This document shows positions 37,901-48,200 of a stretch of DNA of 64,000 bases, piece after piece. This DNA comes from Pachypanchax playfairii (Eukaryota > Chordata > Actinopteri > Cyprinodontiformes > Aplocheilidae). The DNA is taken from the NCBI GenBank assembly GCA_006937955.1, contig SSNP01000138.1:823685-887684 (forward strand), read 5' to 3'. Position numbers and translations under genes: made by a program. Every line of letters starts with the position of its first letter. Position 1 is the stretch's first letter. Under the pieces are notes generated by a model. It searched no databases and was not told the origin of the DNA. It worked only from the letters and a program-made list of their open reading frames with translations.

Positions 37901-40900
37901 TAGCTTATATTGATGATTGACAGCTCTGTTTAGTCATTCTTAAAGAGGCCATTTCATACAAATTTCAGGACTTTGTGGTTATTTCTTAAGTATTAACCAT
38001 TAAAAAATGTCAGGAAACACTGATTAACAGACCTTTCAATCTGTCTGCATTTAAATTCGGGTGGCTCCAACTCCTTCCGTCAGGCTGCGTCATCAGTAGC
38101 TCGATCATATTCATTATTCTAATTTGCTGGACTCTGATTGGCTAACAAACTAGCCTATGAGAGCAAGGTATACTGTTTCCTGTCCCGCTGCACATGGCAA
38201 CGTCAGACGTCGTGTCTTCCTGTTTGCTACGTCTTATGCTAACAGCTTTTAGCCAGCGGTATGCTAGGTGTGGTTTCAACTGCGGGAGCTGCCGAATGTG
38301 ATGAAACAGATACAGGCCGTTCGGACTCGGGAGAACTCGGGTGTTATCGCCACCTGCGTAGTTTGAGAGATAAAAACTGAAAGAGAAGTTGTTGACCTGT
38401 TTTCACCCACTATGAAGGTAAGAACACCTGTGGAGCTAAAATATTCAACAGAAACCTCAGAAAAAACATTTTTAATGGAAGGGCCTCTTTAAGTCTTTTC
38501 TCATAAAATATTACCAGAACAGATTCCTGATGCTAAAGTGTTTGCCCCCTTTGGGATTTCTTATTTTTTTAATAGAGAATGTTCGGCAATCTTTTCATGT
38601 CCTCAAGCTAAAGTGCATTTGGGTTCAAAACAGGTCCATCTCTGAATGGCTTAGGAAAAATAAAATGAAAACTTAATAGTGGTCAAGTCCTGACCTTTAT
38701 CTGGTTGACATGCAGTGGAATGACATTAAAAAGTGGTTAATGTTGAAAAACCCTTAAGTTTCTTCTTCTGCTACTTTAAACATGTAAAATATTAAACTTG
38801 AGTGCAGTTGTTGTTGTTCAGGGCGGCTCGACCAGGTATTGGGTTAAAGGGAGCTGTTAATTTTTCACACAGGGCCATGTTGGTTGGACATTTTCCCCCT
38901 TAACAAACACCTTCATTTAAAAGCTGCATTTGTTTACTGTTGGGTCTAAAATATTTGCATGTGACAAACATACAGAAAACTAAGAAATCACAAAGGAGGC
39001 AAAGACTTTTTCACACCCCTGTACACTCTTCTTACTCTTCACAGTGAGACATGTTTCTCTTCTCCAGCTTGTATTTAGGATAATAACATGAACAGATTAT
39101 CAGCTGCATGCTTGTGTTATATAGAGCCGAGCTGGGCTGTTACTGACCTACTTCATCAAGACTCAAGTAGCCTGGTTCTTCTGTCTCCACCCCCACCCAC
39201 TCACTCACATCCATACTTCTCCTCTCCTGGCCATCTTCACTCCCCTTCTCTGTTCATGTTCTCCATAAATAGGTTTGTCCTCCATCTGTAGTCCCTGAAG
39301 TAAATGCAGTGTAGAAACCCAAATTCTTTCTCAAGCCCAGAGGCAGCTGGTGGTAGTCAGCTTGTTTCTGCTTGTGTATATAGACCCAAAAAGGTATTAT
39401 GTCTTTAAAACACTGATTATCATGTTTATTTGACCTGGTTAAAAAAATGATCCATTGTTGAGTCGGTGCATGTTGAGCTCAAATGGTTAATAAAAGCCCC
39501 TGTCTGTCTTTTTCTTAACCACAGGGTCTCTTGGACAAATATCTCATTCCCAAAGCAGTTACACCAGACAGCAAGGTATTTTATTTGAAAATGAAGGGAG
39601 ATTACTTCCGCTACCTGGCTGAAGTGGCTACAGGAGACAATAAGCAGGGTATGTTTCTTTCCATGTGTGTAATATTATAGGATATTTAAGTGTTTTCTGT
39701 CCTTCACCGTATCCACATGTTAACGTTCCTCATGTTCTTGTCACGTTTTATTACCAACTTAACAAACCTTTGTAGTTTTGTGTCTTTTCCTTATCTTTGG
39801 TTTCAGTCTATTTGAAATGAAAATGTTTGATATATACATTAATTTCCTTTTGATTTATTAAGTACTGAAGAACTGCAAAATTACAAGTTACCCCGACAAC
39901 TACAGAGTGATGACTACAACACTTTAAGCATTGTGCCCTGCCAGAAACACAGTTTAAATAAGGGTTTTTAATACTGATCTGTAACAGTTTTTATGGCTGT
40001 TCAAACCTTTATACACTTTCAGAGAAATTTATAACAAAGTGTGGCCAGTGTGTAGAATAAGCATCAGTTTTTTTTACTGCCCCTTTTGAAAATTCAGTTT
40101 CTGTCAAAGAAAAAAAAAACATGTTGGTTTATTTGTTTAAATGTCACAGGTTGACTATATTAGTTATATTGTACCATAGTTATATGGTACCATTGTACCA
40201 TACTATTTACTATAACCATAAATAAAATGTTCATTAATATAAAAGTAAAAGTTCTCAGTTTAGATAAAACCTGAACATCATCACACATGCAGATAGCTGG
40301 TGTTTCTTAGAGAAAAACCAACGATGGTCTCTGAAATAACTTAAAACAGACAAAAACAGTAAATAAATGAAAATTCACCGAAGTTCAACAAATTAAAATC
40401 AGATGTTGTTTTTGTATTGTTCAACAGAATAATTGTTAGAAACAAACTAACGAAGCTAACAATCTGAAAAACTGAAAATAATTTGACGACAGGATCGAAA
40501 CTGTCGCTGCTGTGTTCAGCGTTTCCATCAGCGTGTTGAAAGGGAACAAACAAGTTCCTGTGTCGTCAAATTGAACATGGACCAGAGTGTGGGAGGAAGT
40601 CTCAGGGGGCGGGGCAGAGGACGTGACTCCCCCCCATTTTAAACAAATATTATTATTCAATAATATATTCATATTTAATAAAAACACAAAACAAACAGTG
40701 GAAGTTATCACCATAAAACATGTTCCTTAATGTTCCTTAATTATTAAAAGACCCCCCACAAAGTAGTTTGGTCCACTGGCTGTTGCCGACAGGCAGGTCT
40801 ACCTGCAGCTCCATGTTTCAGCGAGTCACACTGTAAGGAAGTGAAAGTGTTATGTAAAAGCCAGTAAGTCATTAATCACAGAACTTGTTTAACAAGCACC

Positions 40901-42362
40901 AGACTGGAACATGAAAAGTGACATTTCTCTTGCGTTGTCCAAAATCAGTCTCTCTTTAAAAGCAGCTCATTAGCAATTGGCCTCTGAGTTGTGGGCAGAG
41001 GCAGCATTGCTCAAAGCCCTCTCTGATTGATCCAGATTGGTCACATGGACAGATGCAGTAACTGAGAGGGTCTGATCACAGATCTGGATCCAGGAAGACT
41101 CGTTTAACAGTCTCTGATCTCAAAACTTTAGTTTTGTAGGGAAAAAACACGTGAAAATTCATTAATTTAGTTTGTGTTTCTATTTAAGCACTACTTTCTA
41201 CGGAATGACACGCAGCGGCTTGTGTATGTGCTCAGAATCTGGGCGGGGCAAAGTGAGACCCGGAGTTTGGGTGAAAATTAGTCTGGGTCAGACTTTTTTG
41301 GTTTACAGAGACTTAAAGGCAGAAATGTTCAAATGTCATTTTGAGCTCTTTTTTTTCATGATGCAGAAGAAACATAAAAATCAGGGTGCAAATAGATTTT
41401 GTTCAGAGTGCTTGTATCAGACAAATGGAGAAGATGCTAGAAGAGAACAGGGCAATGCAAAGCATCCATTTCAGATTAAATCAGTAGCTAATGGCATATT
41501 TTCACTCTAATTGTTAGAAATAATAACAGTTGTTCTCTGTCTTCCTCCCTCAGCCATTATTAAAGATTCACAGGGCGCATACAACCAGGCCTTCGAAATC
41601 AGCAAAAGCGAAATGAAGCCCACTCATCCGATTCGCCTCGGCCTTGCTCTTAATTTCTCTGTGTTCTACTATGAGATTCTCAATTCACCCATGGAAGCGT
41701 GCGAACTAGCCAAACAGGTGATTTTACAACACAGCATAACTTTAACTCTGCTGTAATTACCAAAATCTAGAACTTGTAGATCTGAGGCTGTTTAAGTGTA
41801 AATGTGTTTTTGGTCCTTGTGCCCAGTCAGAGTTAAACACTCTTGTTAATTACAGACTACTGGACATCAAATAAAATGTTTACACACTGACTTAGGAAAC
41901 ATGCTACTAAATAAAATTTGACCACTTTTCCAGGTTCTAATACAATGTCCTTTGAATCTTTCAGGCTTTTGATGATGGTATTGCAGAACTTGACACACTG
42001 AACGAAGAGTCGTACAAAGACAGTACACTGATTATGCAGCTATTAAGAGATAACTTGACAGTAAGTGGCTTTTTGTTAAATATATATCAGCTCAAATGAC
42101 ATCTGATTTTATACAGAATGAAATAAAGTTGGACTTGACCAGTTAGACTAGTGATATACTAATCGGTTTCCTCCAAAATCTTCAGAAACCATGATAATAA
42201 AAAAGAGAATCTTTGAAGCAGAAGTTAGTTTTTGTTCTTGCTCTCGTCACCTCACCTCCTCACCCTGTTCTCTTTCCTTAGCTGTGGACTTCTGAGGGAG
42301 ATGACACAGAGGAGCCCAAAGAAGAGCCCAAAGAAGAGCCCAAAGAGGAGCCCAAAGAGTGA
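34955..42362 (+). CDS. ywhaz: 14-3-3 protein, zeta/beta type, divergent
   Basis: Dimeric phospho-serine/threonine-binding adaptor. Coding exons: 34955-35269, 39525-39648, 41554-41717, 41965-42060 and 42282-42362, all phases consistent, 259 residues (zeta is 245 in human). Binding-groove residues are kept: K52 and R59 in FKNVVGARRSSWR, R134-Y135 in GDYFRYLAEV, and the helix I signature DSTLIMQLLRDNLTLWTS. Differences from typical zeta/beta: a novel N-terminus (MSEAPCKDLVLRAK), a longer loop after SSIEQK (AEHKAENSEHKQT), CNVVL for CNDVL, and a C-terminal tail of four EEPK units instead of the usual acidic GEGGEN-type tail. The position between znf706 and pabpc1 is that of YWHAZ, hence the symbol. 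Sequence alone would also allow another member of the beta/zeta/theta group. Poly(A) signal at 43256. Confidence 0.85.
37944..38488. mobile_element. TTAA-flanked MITE, family A, copy 2
   Basis: Bounded by TTAA (37940-37943 and 38489-38492) with terminal inverted repeats AGAGGCCATTTCAT and, on the reverse strand at the right, AGAGGCCCTTCCAT. Homologous to 16901-17487 throughout. It lies in ywhaz intron 2 in the same orientation as copy 1, and keeps the ATGAAGGTAAGA start-plus-donor near 38412-38423, here in sense with ywhaz. Confidence 0.8.
42318..42359 (+). repeat. 12-bp coding tandem repeat, EEPK units
   Basis: Four tandem units of the type GAGGAGCCCAAA, differing only by GAA/GAG synonymous changes, encode (EEPK)4 at the end of the 14-3-3 protein just before Glu and TGA. 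Low divergence between units suggests recent or ongoing slippage. Confidence 0.9.
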
Positions 42363-43255
42363 GCGACATCTTTAATGCCATGACTGTTTACCTGCCATTG
42401 TCCAGAGTGGTCATCCTCTTCATCATCCCTTCAGCCACCTCACTGACATCCAGCTCTCACCTTTGGTTTTCTCTCTGGGTCTCTATTCATCTCACTACTT
42501 TGGGTTTACTGTTTGTTCTGTAGTGTGGGGAACTGTGGGATGAGCAGAGAGGGTATGTTTTTACAGACCGACGAGAAGGTTCACGAATCATGCATCAAGA
42601 ATACAAAACTGCTCATCTTCTTTTAAAATGCAGTTTTATTAGGAATGAGAACACAAGTCCTAAACCTGTGAGACATACCGAAACTTGAGTTCTGAAAACA
42701 AGACCGTACGTACATCCTACTTGTTCATTGTTTGTGAGTAACCTCAAACACAGTGGCCGGATCGTCACGCCTGATTGGACAACAGTTATTATCACGAGGA
42801 ACTATATCAGGGGTCTGGTGATGTAATGGGGAGTGGGCGGGAGTTTATACAGGTAAAATTCCATTAACTTTCAGATGTTTGATTTTTTTTTTATTGTTTT
42901 GGTTTGTTGGTTATGTTTTTTAATCATTATTTGGAGGGCTGTTTTTTATGTACATGTATCTACTCTTAGTTGTAGAAAAACTCAAGGACAAGAACACACA
43001 AGCTTGTATTTCTGCTGTTTTGTATGATCACTGCAGTAAAACAAATCCTGGTTTTCTTACTACTGCTTTTTCAAATTTGTTTTGAGTTTTCTTTTTCCTT
43101 TCATTTTCTTACAGTACTTTAAACTGTTGGTAAGGGGTAGTTATTGAAGAACTAATGAAGGGTATTGGGCTTGTCAGCTTTGTGTTTGAAGTTGTCATAC
43201 TGAACGCTCCAGGATACTGTTATTCTGGGGGTAATATGTAATTTCATGTAAGCGG

Positions 43256-43261
43256 AATAAA
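43256..43261 (+). terminator. ywhaz poly(A) signal AATAAA
   Basis: GCGGAATAAAAAATG about 0.9 kb past the stop; plausible end of the 3' UTR. Confidence 0.55.
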
Positions 43262-43444
43262 AAATGAACAATATTGTATTTGTGTATTTTAAGTCCTACA
43301 CTAATAGTATTTCTGTATAGAATTGATGGCAGTTGTGCATTTTCCAAATATATTTCCTTGTAGTTTTGGTTCCTTACACTCATTTTCACTTGTTTCAGTT
43401 TGGACATTGTGACGAATGACTGATAACTACAAAAAGACCCTCAA

Positions 43445-43873
43445 TCAGCACATCACCCAAATCATAATAAGTATTTCAAAAATAATTTTTCCAGAAGAAA
43501 AAACTAACAAGAAAAACTCAAAGAACAGAAAAATAGCAACAACATAATAGCATAGCAACAGAACTCCAAGTACACGGGTACATTTTTTTTTTTTATTTGA
43601 TTTTTCCATAAACCATCTGAAAGCAGCAAGTCCAGGTCCCAGTAACAGATGGAGATTTAACACCATACCAGCTGTCATGTGATCCGAGTCAGATTCAGTT
43701 AGGATGTTTTCTATGAAAGGATGATGTTGAAGCTGCATTTCAACACGACCCCCTTCGATGGCCCGATGCATCAAAATCTTGGGTGAAATAGGGTTTGTGA
43801 TTCCCAGAACTGATTCAGTGTGTTTCATCTGATTTTTAATCTCATGGGATGAAGGTTGAATTTCTCTGACCTT
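43445..43873 (-). other. Unassigned 143-codon open frame ending in an A-rich tract
   Basis: I do not recognise this product. The frame opens after a TAA with no upstream ATG context and begins with GTG at 43876. It reads through a coding-like stretch (SPKILMHRAIEGGRVEMQLQ, HHPFIENILTESDSDHM) into GPGLAAFRWFMEKSNKKKK. There the minus strand becomes a run of A (43581-43592). This could be the tail of a 5'-truncated retrocopy or an unknown repeat. It lies between ywhaz and pabpc1 and no splice sites suggest a host gene. Confidence 0.3.
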
Positions 43874-44157
43874 CACACTCCTTTAAACAGAAAACTGAAC
43901 TTGCCTTGTCTGGTACAATTTAACTAAGGAGTCAGTTATGTGTATGAGATTGTAAATGGATAGTTGAAATCATATATAGAAGTAAATGATTATGATTGTG
44001 GCTCAGTCAGCAGAAAGTGATTTTTAAAGAAGATTAATGGGAAACGTTGGTGCTATTTTATTATACTGAGGATTTCTGTGACATTCAACTCAAAACAGAG
44101 TAAATTTACTCAGATTCACTCAAATTACACAGTCTTCTGTACCTGCTTGTTCCTGTT

Positions 44158-44430
44158 CAGGGTCACAGGTAGCTGGTGTCGATCTCCAGTGGTCATTGGT
44201 CGAGGGGGTCACACCTGGACAGGTCGCCAGTACATCAGTCACACTCTTGCTACCAGTTAACGTCAGTCATATTTTTGGTCAGTGGAAGGACGCTGGAGTC
44301 CCCGGAGGAAACCTGCACAGCACAAGGAATATATGCAAACTCCATGCAGAAAGACCCCGGTCCGGTTTGGAACCCAGGACCTTTTTGATGCAAGGAAACA
44401 ATACCTACTGCACCACCGTGCGACCCTTAA
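44158..44430 (+). repeat. Degenerate teleost interspersed repeat
   Basis: Contains the familiar chain CCTGGACAGGTCGCCAGTAC, GGAGGAAACCTGCACAGC, GCAAACTCCATGCAGAAAGA, GAACCCAGGACC and CACTGCACCACCGTGC. It is common 3' sequence of fish retroposons. A shorter relative lies at 58664-58840. No coding function. Confidence 0.7.
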
Positions 44431-44581
44431 ATTACACATATGAACGAAAATGTTTCTGAAATATGAAAACTTACAGCGATTGAACGTGTATTTGTCATAG
44501 AAAGTCAGAAAACGGTTTTACCGGGAACTTAAACAGCTTATAAAAAAGCTTTATCAGATAAAAATAACGTCAAATGTAAGA

Positions 44582-44591
44582 TATCGCGAGA
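44582..44591 (-). promoter_or_regulatory. TCTCGCGATA motif in pabpc1 promoter
   Basis: TATCGCGAGA on the plus strand, so TCTCGCGATA on the minus strand. It is close to the BANP element TCTCGCGAGA known from CpG-island promoters, and identical to 56645-56654 upstream of rnf19a. It lies about 50 bp before a pyrimidine run that is a candidate transcription start. Confidence 0.6.
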
Positions 44592-44637
44592 TGTGAGACG
44601 TCATTGGTGGTGCGTGAACGCACCGCGGTTCCGTCGT

Positions 44638-44647
44638 CCTTTCTTTC
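44638..44647 (+). promoter_or_regulatory. Candidate 5' TOP start of pabpc1 mRNA
   Basis: CCTTTCTTTC in a GC-rich context, about 570 bp before the ATG (an exon 1 with long 5' UTR). PABPC1 mRNA is an established TOP mRNA, so a C-initiated pyrimidine run is expected at the start. The downstream leader holds A-rich runs (around 44757-44770) of the type used for PABP autoregulation and a six-codon uORF at 44711-44731. Exact start is inferred. Confidence 0.4.
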
Positions 44648-45211
44648 AGTCTTGTAATCCGTCTGCGTAGGGTGTGCTCCGGAGCTAGTCTCGGCACACT
44701 TTTTATTATTATGAAACAAACCAAAAGCTAGAGAGCACACGCAGACATATTTTTATAAGAAAAATAAAAATCGGTGAAGCAGGATTTGATTTGCCTACCA
44801 AGCAACGCGAAAAAAGACGCTACCTTCAAATTAAAGAGCGGACGTCATTAGCAGGATACATTGCTAACGTCATTGTTGAAAACGTGCGTAATTAACGTTA
44901 GCCTGATATATTCGTCTTACCAATTCAACAGATTTATTTCTTATGACACATTGAGATTTGTTTTGTAGTCTGTCGTTAGTTTCGCTTTATTTAGAGCTGA
45001 GATTCCCGAGTTGTTTTTTCTGGTGAGCCGTATTCTAAAGGCCACGCGCCGACATTTTGCTAATCAGGCTAATCAGCCCACGTTGTTGAGAGATTTTACC
45101 TGCGGTCTATTGAGGCCACTGGAAAGAGAGAAACACCGTCTTTAGTGTGGTAAAGCATCGAGTCGACCTGTGTAACATTTCTCGGATCGAGTAGAAATAG
45201 ACGTTGCTAAC

Positions 45212-48200
45212 ATGAATCCCAGTGCACCGAGCTACCCGATGGCCTCCCTCTACGTAGGAGACTTGCATCCAGATGTTACCGAGGCTATGCTGTACGAGAA
45301 GTTCAGCCCGGCTGGACCCATCCTGTCCATCAGGGTGTGCAGAGACATGATCACCCGCAGGTCTCTTGGCTATGCATATGTGAACTTCCAACAACCAGCT
45401 GATGGTAGGTTAACGCACCTGCCTGCCTAGAATCTGAACGTGGTGTTTATTTTAGAAGAGTGTCATTGGTTTGGTAGCACATTGGTAATGTAGCAAGTTG
45501 TGACACCTGATGTTGGATGGATTTATTTTGGTATTTGTAGCTGAGCGAGCCTTGGACACAATGAACTTTGACGTGATCAAGGGGAGGCCTCTCCGCATCA
45601 TGTGGTCCCAGCGTGACCCATCACTGAGGAAGAGTGGGGTGGGAAACATCTTCATCAAGAACCTGGACAAGTCCATTGATAATAAGGCCCTCTATGATAC
45701 ATTTTCTGCATTTGGAAACATTCTCTCTTGCAAGGTAAACTGCAGTGTATCCATGTGCTCTGCCTGTGTCTTGTGTTTGATGTTTCACGTCCAGATGCAT
45801 GAGTACAGATTGATTAAGCTGGTATAATGTGATGTGTTTATGATGCATGGTGTTTGCAGATGTTTTAATGCCCTTAAATCTGCCCTGTCAAGGTGGTTTG
45901 TGATGAAAATGGCTCAAAGGGTTACGGCTTTGTGCACTTTGAGACCCACGAGGCAGCTGAGCGTGCCATTGAAAAAATGAACGGCATGTTGCTCAATGAC
46001 AGAAAAGTGTAAGTGTTGTTAATGTTACACATTTTCAACATTATTGTTTGGAGCAGCCTGATTAACAGTAACCCTTTAGATCTAATCCAGTTTTGATTTA
46101 ATGCAGCATGTTGTCAGATGCAACTACCAATCAGTGTGTTTAATTTTCTAAATGCTTTGTGAAATTTCAATGTAAAAGATTCTTTTTAAGGTCAAAAACT
46201 TTGTCACCTGCCTTTTAACACAGGAAACACCTAAAAATGTTAGTAGTAATTCAGTCTGTTGTAAATCTTTTTTCTTATCAACCAAAATGAAGTGTTACTC
46301 TACATTTGATGTATTTATTTTTTAAAGCTACAGTTTTTGTTAGTTTTTCTTAAGTGTGTTTAATATGTTCCATGATTTTCTGACAGATTTGTTGGACGGT
46401 TTAAGTCCCGTAAAGAGAGGGAGGCTGAACTTGGGGCACGTGCCAGAGAATTTACCAACGTTTACATCAAGAACTTTGGGGAGGACATGGATGATGAGAA
46501 GTTAAAAGAGTTGTTTGGCAAATATGGTAAGATGTCAACATTTTAGAAACATGTTTAGGTTTTCCTAGTAACACGTGATCCTTCTTCATGTGTTGATTGT
46601 CTTCTCCTTTTTCTAGGGCCTGCGCTAAGCATCCGTGTCATGACAGACGAGAGTGGCAAATCCAAGGGATTCGGCTTCGTCAGTTTTGAGAGACATGAAG
46701 ATGCACAAAAGGTTGGAATAAATTTAATGTAATTTTACTTTGGGTTCTTCATTCGTGTCATATCTCTTTCTGCCGCTTGTGTCTGTCTATCTTGTTTCAG
46801 TAGACTTCGTTTATTTTGTTTCAGGCTGTAGACGACATGAACGGCAAAGAACTGAATGGCAGGCAGGTGTATGTGGGCCGTGCACAGAAGAAGGGAGAGC
46901 GTCAGAATGAACTGAAGCGCAAATTTGAGCAGATGAAACAGGATCGCATGACTAGATATCAGGTATGTTGTGTGTTTTAACATGAAGGTTTCGGGTGTTT
47001 TTAACACAGTTCCATCTTCCTTCCAGAACTGGCAGCAACACTTAATGTTCAATCTAGTGGTTTTAATTGTCACATATATATATTAGTTCTTTTATATGCA
47101 TTGCTGTGACGATTAGTTTATGACTGTACTCTCCTAATAGCTTTATATTTTGGTTTCCTGTGTATTTTTTAACGTAAGCTTCACATTAATGAATGAAGCC
47201 ACTTATTATTCTAAACCTCTAAACGATTCTTTAACAGACAGATTTATTATTCTTTGGAGCAAAAAGGTGCAGCTCGCTATAAACCACACTCAAAATGCCC
47301 TGCGGCACAAACTGTGTGATGTTATTACACATAACAATACTTTAAAATGACAGGGTCAGTCACCAGATGTGCTTCAGTTTGTTTATTTGATGTTTTGAGT
47401 TACCATGGTGACAGAATTCATTAAAAACAACAGCTGCTTATTGAAACTTGACAGATTGTTCACACACTTGGATCTTACAGGTTTGAACCTGGTCACCAGA
47501 CATCTCACTGTAACACATAGAACCATCTCTTATATATGTTGTATTACTACAGACTGGAATCTGTATGAAAATGTGATGCATCCTAACAAGATGTGCACTA
47601 TTACAGCTGTATGGTATTTCTGATTATCATGGCAGTGTTATTAACCAACAGCCACACCCATTACTAAAAAAGATAAAAATATATCGATTACAGAAAAATT
47701 TGACACGTTGGGAAAATCTCCAGGTAATTAAATTGTTGTCCATGTTTATTATTATACCAGGGTGTCAATCTGTATGTGAAAAACTTGGATGACGGCCTTG
47801 ATGACGAGCGTCTGCGGAAAGAATTCTCTCCATTTGGAACTATAACAAGTGCAAAGGTAAAGGCTTCCACACTTAAAGTGATGAATTAATTCATTTTATT
47901 TACACCAAAGGATGTCATGTGTCTATGGAAAATGTTTGGGTTTTTGAATCACAGGTGATGATGGAGGGAGGCCGCAGCAAAGGTTTTGGCTTTGTGTGCT
48001 TCTCCTCTCCGGAGGAAGCCACCAAAGCTGTGACGGAGATGAACGGACGTATTGTGGCTACAAAGCCTCTGTATGTGGCTCTGGCTCAGCGAAAGGAGGA
48101 GCGACAGGCTCACCTAACCAACCAGTACATGCAGAGGATGGCCACGGTTCGTGCTGTGCCCAACCCTGTCCTCAACCCGTACCAGCCAGCTCCACCTTCA

